Shown in pieces: positions 11,019 to 21,918 of a stretch of DNA of 64,000 bases. Each line of letters begins with the position of its first letter. The first letter of the stretch is position 1. The notes under the pieces were generated by a model that worked only from the letters and a program-made list of their open reading frames with translations, ran no database searches and was not told the origin of the DNA. The translations under genes were made by a program, and so were the position numbers. Origin of the DNA: Isoetes taiwanensis (lineage: Eukaryota; Streptophyta; Lycopodiopsida; Isoetales; Isoetaceae); the NCBI GenBank assembly GCA_021234155.1, contig JAJEKV010000304.1, forward strand, positions 124,001-188,000, read 5' to 3'.

Positions 11019-12600
11019 ATGGGATCTTATACGAAAAGATGCATTGCTACAAGCGTTTTCCTGAAAAAAGAAGCAAGCAATGACCCAGTTTTGGGTCTCC
11101 TCCATAATTGTTCGTCGAACTGCTGCTTTTCGTTAATCTATGGATCTCATCCAAAAGTGTTCACCTTTGCTACAATTGATCAGCTGGGTAAGTTAACTTA
11201 TGCTTAGCGGTTCTATTTTTCTGCTCAATGGCCGAAAAATCAAGGGACTAATTGGTGGTTGCAAATTTCTTACATATGGATGGAATGGAGCTCTTGCATA
11301 ACATAACCCAAGCTGAATTGCACTCTGCACTTAAACAGCTGAAGCTGGGTTATTGAAATGGTGAAGATCTAAGTCAGTCCATAGCCCACCTTCTTAGCTC
11401 TTGTTTAAGTGAATATCCTTATAGAAAAATTTAGAATGTGATTGGGCAGTTTGGCTTTGATGCCAAAGGAAACAAAATAAGTCGGCATCCCATCACAGAT
11501 GAGAAGTTGGATTAGATTATTCAAGAATTGGGAGAGGAAATGCACCACATTGTAGGGAATCCAACACGTGTGTTTGTCAGTGCCAACTATGGAATGGCTT
11601 TACAGGGTTATTACTTGAAACATGGAGTTGACAGTAATGCTAGCTCAGTTGCTTTCAGAACTAGAGAAATTGAGGGCCAATCAAGAGGAAGATATCGACT
11701 GGGAGCTAACTCCATTTGTGGCACAGCTTTTTAAGTCTTGTTTAACAAGATATCCTCTAAAAGTGTAGAGGGTGTGATCACTTTGTTTGGCTTTGATACT
11801 GAAGGAAACAAAGTAGATGGACATGTGATTTGGAGGGGGGAGAGGCGCGGGGGGGAGGGGCAGTTGGATGTAATGATTCAGGAACTGAGGAAAGAAGTGC
11901 AGAATAGTCATGCAAAAAATATTGAAAACATGGTGGTAGAAACATGTTAGCCAGAAAGCAGTCAAAAAAGATTTGACATTGTCAAGGAATGTATGCTACA
12001 GGAGGTCATGTACCATTACATGGGTGACATTGTTGTTGACAGGCTCTTGAAGGAAACGGATGACCCATGCAGAAGATTTTTGGATCATTTGCGACACCGT
12101 ATGGAGCCTTTTTAATCATGCTTGGATGATCAATCATCCTTTGAAGGAAAAGAAGGTGACGATGCTAATGTGATGGTATGTCAAAGCAGTGTTATAAATT
12201 TTGATTCGCCTTTGAAGGTGCTAGCATATACAATTGAAAGGGCATATTTTGTTACCCAGATAGCTATATGCGAGTTTCTTTTGGAACAACGATTATCATA
12301 TCCAATAATTCTTGAAACTGGTAATACAGGCATACCGTTTAAGTGCAATGCACAGGTGTTAGAATTTGTGGAGGTAAAAGTTCAATGGAGCAGCTAATAT
12401 CAATGACAGAAGACCAAAGGCTACCTCGGATAGTATTTCTTTCAGATTACAACTCATATGGTTGGTTTAATACCCATTGTGATTTCCTAAGTGCGGGTTT
12501 GTTGAAATTGGCATGGGATTTGTAGGCCAATTTAATTGTGTTGCATTTAATATCAGATTTTCTGATTCCCTTCCTGATACCTTGAGACAATTTGTTGCAA
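11019..12600 (+). pseudogene. Decayed coding-like stretch with internally duplicated domain, unidentified
   Basis: Several interrupted plus-strand frames together read as a once-coding region. A motif of the form FGFD-x-x-GNK occurs twice. At ~11450 it is GQFGFDAKGNK followed by IIQELGEEM, and at ~11785 it is TLFGFDTEGNK followed by MIQELRKEV. This implies a tandem duplication of about 330 nt in the ancestral coding sequence. Further downstream, frames at 12122-12397 and 12343-12525 look protein-like, but I do not recognise the family. In-frame stops (for example near 11430, 11514 and 11948) and frame changes show it is broken. Introns could account for some of the breaks. Confidence 0.4.
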
Positions 12601-12636
12601 GGCAAGGAAATCTGGTGAAATAATAAACCATGTTCA

Positions 12637-12790
12637 ATAGAATAGAATAGAATAGAGTTTTTATCGTCCACGGAGACCAATCAGCCTATAGATCTCAAAA
12701 GGGGGCGCAACAGACTTATTACTGCTCGAGTTAAAACCCCGCCCAAAAAAATTTTGAGGGAAAAACCGTGGCAGTAATAAGAGTGTTGTC
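12637..12790 (-). mobile_element. 3' end of a TTCTA-tailed LINE or SINE, with 3' hairpin module
   Basis: On the minus strand, a hairpin (outer arms 12781-12771 and 12725-12715, CTTATTACTGC against GCAGTAATAAG) is followed by ~65 nt, GGACGATAAAAAC and a TTCTA tail ending at 12637. The tail and the bases before it match the end of the LINE at 4380-4418. How far the element extends above 12790 cannot be judged; nothing coding was seen there. Confidence 0.6.
12715..12781 (-). repeat. 3' hairpin module H1
   Basis: A perfect 11-bp outer stem (CTTATTACTGC / GCAGTAATAAG) encloses a core that reads, in element sense, GGTTTTTCCCTC, an A/T-rich run, then GGGCGGGGTTTTAA. The core matches modules at 35566-35630 (Copia), 48826-48857 and 58744-58785 (DIRS). 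The outer arm sequence TTATTACTGC is also shared with the Copia copy. Confidence 0.75.
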
Positions 12791-15027
12791 AAACTGTACA
12801 AATATACATATCAAGTAACACACATACAAGTCAGGCGAGTGTCCGGGAACATAGTTGGTCTCGCACATCCATGACCTCCAGAAGGTATGATTCCCAACGT
12901 CCGAACTGAAGTCATGCTCAGTATCACGTGTAGAGGCTAGCCAGACTTGATTGACTCAGCATAGCATGCCCAGCTGATTAGATCTTACGTCGGACAGCCA
13001 TGTAGGGTATGTCTCCTCAACAGCTTCCATTTGGCATCATCGACTGAGCCTGTCTTGCCATGGCTCCCCAATCCATCACCCTGTCTCAATTCGGAGACTG
13101 TGTGCACCCGTGCGGATCAAATCAATGTAAGCTGCACTTTTTATGAGACCCATTCCTTCCAGTAAGATGTTTAAATATTGACAGTGATTAAAGTTTGTTT
13201 GTACATAAGTGTAATTATATACAGAAGATGAAAGAATATGTTAAATATTCATCTTGTTAAAGTGGTTGGTGCCACTAGAGAATCTATAAACCGTTTTATA
13301 GTTTTTCCCATGAATATAAAACAAGTTGATTGCATGGATCTGCTATCATGCAAATTATAGTTTAAGTTGAGTTTGATGCTTCAAGAATAATATTATTTTG
13401 TGTTTCAAGTTAATTTCTCCTCCCATTTTGGTGAACTGGAGCTAGACAACTACAATTTATTAGTGGAACTTGTATTTATTATAGTAGACTGGTGCTACTA
13501 GTTAGAGTTGGTGCTTCAACAAAAACCTTGATTCTTTCCTAAATCTTATCCATATTTTGAATCTCGAATCTTCATGTTTCAACCAATAGATCTTGAGCTT
13601 TATCAATCTATCTTGGTAGAACAATTAAATCTTTCCTGGATCTTAATCTTAAACAAGCCAAAGTAATTGTGATTGTAAAGCATAGTTAGTGCTATCTGCA
13701 ATATCACAGCTTAACATAGTTTAAAGAACTTAGGTGGGTTGAGTCATTGCTCAAGATAAATTAACAAATTTTGGCAATTAAGTTAATGCACAAGAGAATT
13801 GGATTGAGCTAGTGTTCAAGTGAAACAAATTGAGTTACGCTCAACTCGTGCCTTATGAATATAGCTGAGGTGAGTTGCTTCCCAGAAAGGGAAGAATTGA
13901 TACGAACATGGTAGCTCGGGAGTGTGATCTTAGACGTTAGACTTGGTGGACTAGCATGGAGTCTAGATAAAGGCAACTGATTGGACAAGACAACGCAATT
14001 TAGTGGCAGCCATATTTTTATAGCTTAGTGTTCCCTAGATTAATAAATAAAAACAAAAGGCAAGTCCAAAAATAAGAAACAAAAGGCAAGTCCAAAAATA
14101 AGATGGAAGTTAACAACTGAAAGGGGAGCCATCAGATTTAGAAAAGGAGGATGTAGGTTTTAAAGTGGAGCAGTCTGCATCAAACCAAGAAGCGGGTGCC
14201 ACGATTGCCTTTGGAAATTAGCATCAAGATTCGGCCTATATCCAAAAATTTCAAGCTCAACCGAAGTTCGTTGAAGGCCAGTAACAATCCTTTCGCCAGT
14301 GAATTCGTCTTGTCAGGAGAAGCTCCGCTTTATCTACATAAAAGCTAAAAGGTTCTTCGCTTATGTATTTGCCTTTCTAATATTGCCAGATTGCCTTGCC
14401 TTGAATTGCCAGTTGCCTAGCTCGAGTAGACCCAGTTAGGCGGTCAATTACCTTATCCTTATCCATTCCAAAGGAATCATTCTCTGGTTTTGGTGAACTG
14501 AAGTCTGACTATTAGAAGTTACCGGAGTAACTTCTATCAAATGGAACTTAAACTGGTTTTGGTGAATTGGTTAAGATGTCAGATTATTAGTGCAATTTGT
14601 ACCCATTTGGCTTTTCCGTGTAATTACAGATTTCTTACCTTTGTTAAGAGTTAGATTTTTGGTATTATAGCATCTCTAGATGGCTTAGAGATTGTGAGAC
14701 CTTCTTTTATCTGAACTAGTCCTGTAACATGGGATTGGAGGTCTAAAAGATTTGGATCATTGGTGTGATCTATATCAGGATGTGTAGATCTTGCTTGAGC
14801 ACCAGTACATAATCTACAACATTAGATTCACCCCCCCTGATTCTCCTGTCGATAAGTGTTTGTTAGAGGGAACGATGGCCACTGTGTGAGACCATTGTAA
14901 TAAGTAAAGTCAAAGACATTGTACATATGAATCAACTGCCTTCTGAATTGTTTGACCAAATGGCCCTTGTCTTTCAACGTGTATGGGAGCAAAATATTTG
15001 ACCAGTATGTCACTGGCCAGAGGGTTG
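12791..15027. other. No gene seen
   Basis: No coding frame longer than chance, RNA gene or terminal repeat was recognised. A short duplication of AAACAAAAGGCAAGTCCAAA lies at about 14052-14100. Confidence 0.4.
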
Positions 15028-16196
15028 ACTGTGACGTCCCTTACTCATATACGATGCTCCCATCATACAGAACTGGAGTTCATCCCTCCTATCAACGCCC
15101 TTGCTGACATGAGGTCGTCCATCTAACATCAGATCGTTGCTAACATACAAGAATCCAATGGGGAAGAATGGATGTGTCATTCATCCCGTCTCCCTCGGGA
15201 CCTACCTAGCTCCGGAAGCACATCAGACATGAGCACATAGCATCAACTAACATATATATCCACCTCGAAGGGTGGTTCACTATAACGTAACATTTGTAAC
15301 AACATCAGTAACATCAACATAAGGGGAATCCTACCCAAGGCTCAGACTCATGGGGATCCATTGACGGCTTGGACCTCCAGAAGTCAATGTAAACAGCATT
15401 CATGTCAAATGGATTTAAGAACATGGCCGTTGGGTAGTCCACTCCATCCGCCCCTCCGGTGCATACTTTGCAGGTAGGCTGATAAGTCCTGGAGCCTAAC
15501 CGTAGCCTGTCGGGTGCATAGCCAAAGGGGCTACTACTGGGTTACATCTCCCCAGTTCCTGATGAGGCAGGAGGAGATCACTTCCCTCCAGAAGATGCAT
15601 GCCAGTTACAGGCAGGCTAGAGAGCCATTACTCATCTACGACTTCAGCCCCATTGAAGGTGACGCATCACCCAAGAGGTGTCGAGCCCATACCTTGCCCA
15701 TGCTCAGTGGAAAGCTATTAGGCCTAGCCCATAGTGTTCCCTGATAGGGTTTACACACCAAAGGGATCAACTGTAACCGGACAAGTCTTCCTTGTCAGTC
15801 GGTCTAGCTCTGCCACCCACAGCCAGGTGGGCTCTTATGCACAGGTCGCATTAATTGGGAATTAATGCGCTAATCTAGAATCATCAACTAAGAAGGCTTT
15901 GTGTCTCTACCCACCTTTCCAATACGCAGGAGTGCTCGAAGAGATCAACCATAATCATCAATAGAACTGAAAAATAGAATATCATCTAATCTATCTACCT
16001 AAACATACATGGTTAGGTTCTTTCATTAGGGGCTGAGATCCCCGAATTTATAGGTCCTCTAAGGCTAATAGAAGATGCTAACTCGGCCTAATGCCAGTCG
16101 GGAAGTCGGCTTTGCACTACAGATTGACCACATACCAAATCCTTGGCTCGCTCCAACTCCACGAAAGGCATCCATGCTCTTGATCTTGCTCTTGAT
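15028..16196. repeat. Dispersed repeat copy R2 (probable solo LTR)
   Basis: Second copy of the 8820-9960 repeat, with the same landmarks in the same order over about 1.1 kb. It starts with TGTGACGTCCCTTACTCATA. It ends close to a LINE endonuclease scrap that is cut off in mid-domain, as if the repeat had inserted into or recombined with that LINE. Confidence 0.65.
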
Positions 16197-16440
16197 CTGT
16201 TCATGTGTGTGCATTGAGGTCTCCAACTAGCATTACATGCTCCAGTTTTCTATCCTGCTGAATGTCATCATATAGATTGACATATCGATCCAACAGGTCC
16301 ACATCTAAGTGCCTGAGATAGAAGTTTGAGTCTGCGTATGGGAAGCAACATGCGAATACAAAGAGGGGTTTCCCACGTTGGTTCTGCATCCTATCAACGT
16401 GTAACAATTTTGTTTGTCTATCTTGTGCTGGAAAATTAAA
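16196..16440 (-). pseudogene. LINE AP-endonuclease fragment
   Basis: The minus-strand frame from 16407 to 16201 contains YVNLYDDI and ends in MLVGDLNAHT. This is the conserved endonuclease motif GDxNA with its usual upstream helix. The rest of the LINE is missing. The left edge coincides with the end of repeat R2. The motif is close to, but not the same as, the GDINARTG of the LINE at the window start. Confidence 0.6.
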
Positions 16441-17941
16441 TGAAATATGCTTAAATGCCTTAAACTTTATACATTATAACTTCCAAATATTATTAAGGAA
16501 TAGTAGGCATTCAAAACTGATCAAATCTTAAAAGTTCTCCCTCTAGGTAGATACTGTCGTGAAATCGACAATTCTGATATAACATTCCTCCTACTCATCT
16601 AATAATTGTGAAAGTAAGTCTACCTTGTGAACATTGCGAATGTCAAACTTTGAATGACTTATAGCTATTGTATTTTTTAAAACAAATAAGATAATTTATA
16701 ACGGGTTCTAGTCAGTTAGGAGATTTTAAGTTCGAGCCTTACTACCTCATGAAAGTGAAACAATAAAAACCAAACACTTTTTTCAAGATGTAAAAGTTGT
16801 TTCACTTCGAAACATGTCCTTTACTTAGATGTAAATAGTTGCTCCACTTCGAGAGATGATGTTACATGCTGGCAAATGCATGACATATCATATCAGGTCA
16901 TAACAACATGTTTCAAATGTTCTTGTTGAATACAAAGCTATGTGATCCATCCTATACTTAGGGAAATGATGTAGTTGGTGACATTGGCTTGATTCGTCAA
17001 AATAAGGCCAACGTCCATTATATAAAGGCTTATTTGTCTCTTCTGTGAAAAGATTATATTTTTAAATAAATGATGTCATCATACCAAAAGGTAATATGTC
17101 ATTGTTTAAGTTGTCTTCTTGTATATTACAATAGCCAAATCAAACTATTGTTCACAATTTGTTTCTACATGTTCGATAAAATCATTTAAAGTTAGGAGAA
17201 TGAGGCACTTAATAAAGAAATGTTTGTTTGAGTCAATGTGTTTGTCGTTAATGTCATCTTAAACCTAGACAATTAACAAAATATCTTTGTTTTACGCTAC
17301 AGTCATTCCTTTAAGTTAAGTAAGAAATTACCAACTTGTTTTCATATATCATATGTTAGGTGGTCATTTGCTCTGTACCATCTAAATAGTGAAATTTGTT
17401 TGTTTCCCCTCTTGGGTCAAAATAAGCAATTGATTGTATATGACTTTGACTTTGGAACAGCATAGTGAGCCTACTAATACTTTATGGATCTAGCAAGGGT
17501 GTAGAAAGGATATAGATTATGCCATTGTCAAACCATCATTTGAAATATGTCTTGGTTCTTATGGAACCGTAAATATTGGTAATAGAAATAATGAAATTCC
17601 ATTGAAAATAGGTACATTGTTTCCCAACACCCAGTCAATGACATATTGCTAAATTAGGTACTTCCTTGAGATGGAAGCTATCCTTTCTATTATGTCCAAT
17701 CTATCATTGCTACGTAAAAATATACTTCAATTTGAAATGTATGGTCTCGAAGCATGATCTATGACCATGATAGAGTTGTCAAAATGTGATGACCCCAATA
17801 GAAATTAACGCTTGTTTTTGGTAGAAGAATGTAGTCCATTGATATAGAACCTCTACATCATGTTATAAGGCCACTTTAAAGATTAGAAATGTACGGCCAA
17901 TGACTGCGAAAAAAATAAGGGAACGAAGGGCGTAAAATAAA

Positions 17942-18013
17942 TACACTTAGCAGTATCATGGGTCGACCACTGATGCTTACACTTAGTAGTATCATGGGTC
18001 GACCACTGATACT
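17942..18013. repeat. Tandem duplication, ~36 bp x2
   Basis: The phrase AGTATCATGGGTCGACCACT occurs twice in succession, each time preceded by ACACTTAG. Confidence 0.8.
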
Positions 18014-20830
18014 GATGCTGGGAATTTGATTTTCTTGAAAACCTAATGGTTGCAATCCACCCACGACACCACATCCCGCTTGCTCCTAAAAAAGTGGCAT
18101 GCTTTTAATAATAGAATATTGTTGTGACTATGAGTTTTAGGAAGTCAAAGGTGATCAAGATGTATAACAGGAAGACCAAATGCATCCACAGTTATTTTTA
18201 TTGGGAATGACACTACGAGGCTTGGATTTGGCAAGTATTCAATTGTGTCAGAATCATGTTGTTGAAAATGCAAGGCTAGTGTGGCTTATGGGATGGCATT
18301 AACTTGACCACTAGACTAAGGTGCTATTTAGAAAGAACAAGAAGGGAAAAATGATGATGCATGATATTGGCATGTGAATGAAATTGAAAGCTTGCATATT
18401 TCCCTAGATGATTAATGGCATTATCATGCGCAGAAGACTAAAAACATCTTGCACCACGATAGGAAAAGGAGAGAGAATTGATGAAGGTGGATAATGCAGG
18501 GGAGATGGCAGAGATCTTGCGCCGCAAGAGGAGCAGGAAAAAATCGGTTAAATTGATTAACAAAGATTTGTGATGATTAACAAATGGAGGTTGAGGGAAA
18601 AAGCAATGTGGGCAAAGAAAGGAGAGAAATGGGGGGAGTGGGTAACATGTGGTTTATTTTCTAAAGGGATGAAGTAAGGCAAGGAAATGGGAGGGTATGG
18701 TCAAATGTTTTTAGCGTTTGGATTATAGTTTGGTGGGATGTTGAAAGGCGAAATAAATACACTCAAGACCAAAACGGAACAAGAGGACGGACTTGGGGAA
18801 CCATGAGCCGCTTGAAAACGGGGTCTGTTTTGGCAGCAGGATACAGGGGGCCGTGTTATACGTATTATTTACCCTGTCGTCCGACCAACAACCGCCTCGT
18901 ATGTTGGACAACCTGTTTCAAGTTTGCCCCTTTTTTTTCCTTTTTTTTTCTTTCTCAACATTGGGTTAGTTGGCCCCTCACATGCCTTGTCTCACCCCAC
19001 ATGCCTCCACTTGCCACCCCCTTGCCCTGGTGCCTCCCATGTTACCCCTCCTTTCCCACCTTGTCAATCCACCCTTGCCCCGCACTTACTAGGTTGCCCG
19101 TACCTCGCCGTTAGTCGTTGGTCTCCTGCCCCCCATCGAACTATCCCCTGTCAGACATTCCTTCTCCAGTCTTTTTCTTCTTCTTCTTCTCCTCCTTCTT
19201 TTCCTTCCAATAATCCTTCAATTCTCAAACTCTCGCCTTAAACCCAGCCAACACACAGTAGTTGCCATATCCTACTAGCTGCAGATCTGATTTGCCTTCC
19301 ATGTCCTTAATGACCTTATTATAAGTCACAACCACCATAAAGACTAATGTGAGAGTAGATGTGGCAACTTGACACCCTCAACCTAATGTGTCATTGTTTT
19401 TCTAACACAATCTTTAGTATAATGAAAGCATTGCGCCTAGATTAGCAGATGGTCCTGTCACATTGCTTCTAGAAAATGATATATGTCTTCACTTGTCTCC
19501 TTGGGTTGCTACAAGGGCAATGAAACTGAACACGACATTAAGCTCACAAACAAAAGAACAAGACTGGGTGATAAATGCATTGTCCAAAGTATCATTGACT
19601 TCAAACCATTAACTCAACCATCACAAATTGCAACTAAATAATCAAAACACAAATCATGACCCAAGTGAGTGGACTCCAATGCGGCAAACTGTCATGACAT
19701 AATATGACCATGATGCATCTCATATATGACTAGTATTTTAATGGCAGTCCTTGCAACTATATTAGACATGGAAAAACAAAGCATTTATTTATTAATCACG
19801 GCTCTAATAATCATTATTATCTTATAATTAATATATATCTTGGCATTTGCACTTGCTATTGTTACAATTTCCTCCACAAACTTCACCATCACAATGTTAT
19901 ACGTGTGATCGTTAGGCATTAGTTTGTTCAGCCTCTACAAATTTTACATCTAATTTGCACATCATCGTATGTGATTTAAATAGGTATTAGTTTATTCACT
20001 CACCCTCTACATCTAAATTGCACACCTTGTTCCATTTTCCATGTGTAGTTAAAATTGTATTTTGGTATGGGAATGTGATTCACTTTTCACCCATATAGTT
20101 TTGCATGATCTACTTACATTAGGTTTGTGAGTCCCAAAATTTTCTCTCTTCATTCGTCTCTTTTTTCTTTTTTGCCTTTCATGCACATCAAGATGCAAAT
20201 TCCTTATGCAACCAGCTGCAGTATGTTTATGCTAGTAGTTGCTCTGGTGTGTGGACCACATGTGGTAGATTTAGGGTGTTTATCACAGGATCGATGTTAG
20301 TAAACATGGACTTGTAAGCCCAATCTAATGGAATTAAGGTCTATTACTAGATTGATGTTGGTCATACTAGAAGTTGTGACCTCAGCTACTTGACCAGTGA
20401 TCTCTAAGTGGTGGATACACCTTACGCATTAGTCCATCGATCATTTGTTAATTCAAGCATCCCTTATCTTGCAAGGACAGAACAACTGCTTTTGCATCAA
20501 ACATGATCCCGTTTGGAATATAGAGTTTTTCCATTAAGTTCATTCAAATTTGCGAAGAACTCATGCTATTGCAACTCAAAGTCCTTCAGTATGATTGGAA
20601 GCTATCCAAATTTGGAATTTGAGATGTGCCACCTTAGCTACCCTCAACCAATTGTGTTTTTCTTTACCAGCAAAGGAATATAGCCTAAGTTCTCACAACT
20701 ATGTGGGGCATTGTCTTATTTTGAAACTTCACCCTGAAGAATGTCCCATCTCGCAAGGTTGAACACACTTGTGCTTGTTTTTACATTGCAAAAACCTTCC
20801 TTTAACATGTAACGAAATGAATAAGTAATA

Positions 20831-20850
20831 AGATAGATAGATAGATAGAA
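20831..20850. repeat. AGAT microsatellite
   Basis: Four to five uninterrupted AGAT units. Confidence 0.85.
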
Positions 20851-21918
20851 ATTTTAACAGTCTGTCTACTGAACCATTTGAACATTTGCTTAAGTTGTAA
20901 GACACAAGAAAGAACAAGCTTCAAACATTTACTGCCGCCATCTTCATTGATCATCATGTTCACATGGTTTCATACGCTACATCAGCTATTTCCTAGGTTC
21001 ATAAATTTTGCATGTGCAATTGTCTTACGCACACTATAGTGCAAGCTATATATAGGATTCATAAGTAGAGGAAGTAGTATTGAACATGTTCACCGTACAT
21101 AAAGAGACAAAGTTGTAATTTAGAATTTTAAAAACAAAGAAAAAAAAATCTAATTGTAGGTTATGTGAAGAAGTTTTCTTTTTGGTAGAATAGGAGTTAA
21201 GAGGGAGGAGTACATATCCTTCTCAGAATATGACCACTTAACAAGGCTTTGCACCATAGCCACTTTACGTGACCCGACAATGAAAGCACCATTTGTTAAA
21301 TATTGGTCTAACAACTTGTGTACATTGAGTACACATTCAACGTGCCATTGTAAAACATTTGTGTATGCTAAGTACGGTAAAGAAGAGAGAGCACACCACA
21401 TGTGGACAATTTCTGTGTTTTGATATTCCTTAAGGACCTGTCCTGGTACATCATCATGCAATATATGCAGAGAGTTGTTTATCTTATGTCATGTACCCAA
21501 ACAATTACATACACAAAGACTCAACGACACATCAAGTCATATAATTATTTATCTCATGTACAAAGGCAATACAGAGCGCCTGTCTGCATCAGATTGCTGA
21601 ACTCAAAATATACAATGCACTTAAGTTCTACCTTTTGATTCAATATTAAATACTGCCTCTTCCAGAAATACAACTTCAATCTCCAAGCTCCCTTGGAGTG
21701 TGTGAATGACCTGTAATTTATGTAATTGAGAGTTAAAATATATTATGGATGCCTTTCACCATCCAAGGTTAATGTTCTGAGCGTACAACCACATGGTTTC
21801 AATCCCACCTAAGAGGCAAATGGGATACCCAGATGAAAAAGCCAAGCAAGAAAGTATATCATGAAACGCACCAATGTTGATACGTTAACAGTTAGAAAAC
21901 AGAGATCATTTGCATATA

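Larger units (their letters stand above)
16441..21900. other. No gene seen; minor repeats
   Basis: AT-rich sequence without a convincing coding frame. Visible structure is a ~35-bp tandem duplication at 17942-18013, a CT-rich stretch at 18920-19230 and an AGAT microsatellite at 20831-20850. Short open frames in the CT-rich stretch are low-complexity artefacts. Confidence 0.4.

Noticed and set aside
12343-12525. SPO11/topoisomerase VI-like segment (IVFLSDYNSYGW)
   Set aside because: Only a weak resemblance to the DxDxxG region, with no supporting flanking motifs.
18803-19241. Overlapping open frames of ~100 codons, proline/serine-rich
   Set aside because: They come from a CT-rich low-complexity stretch and show no conserved motif.
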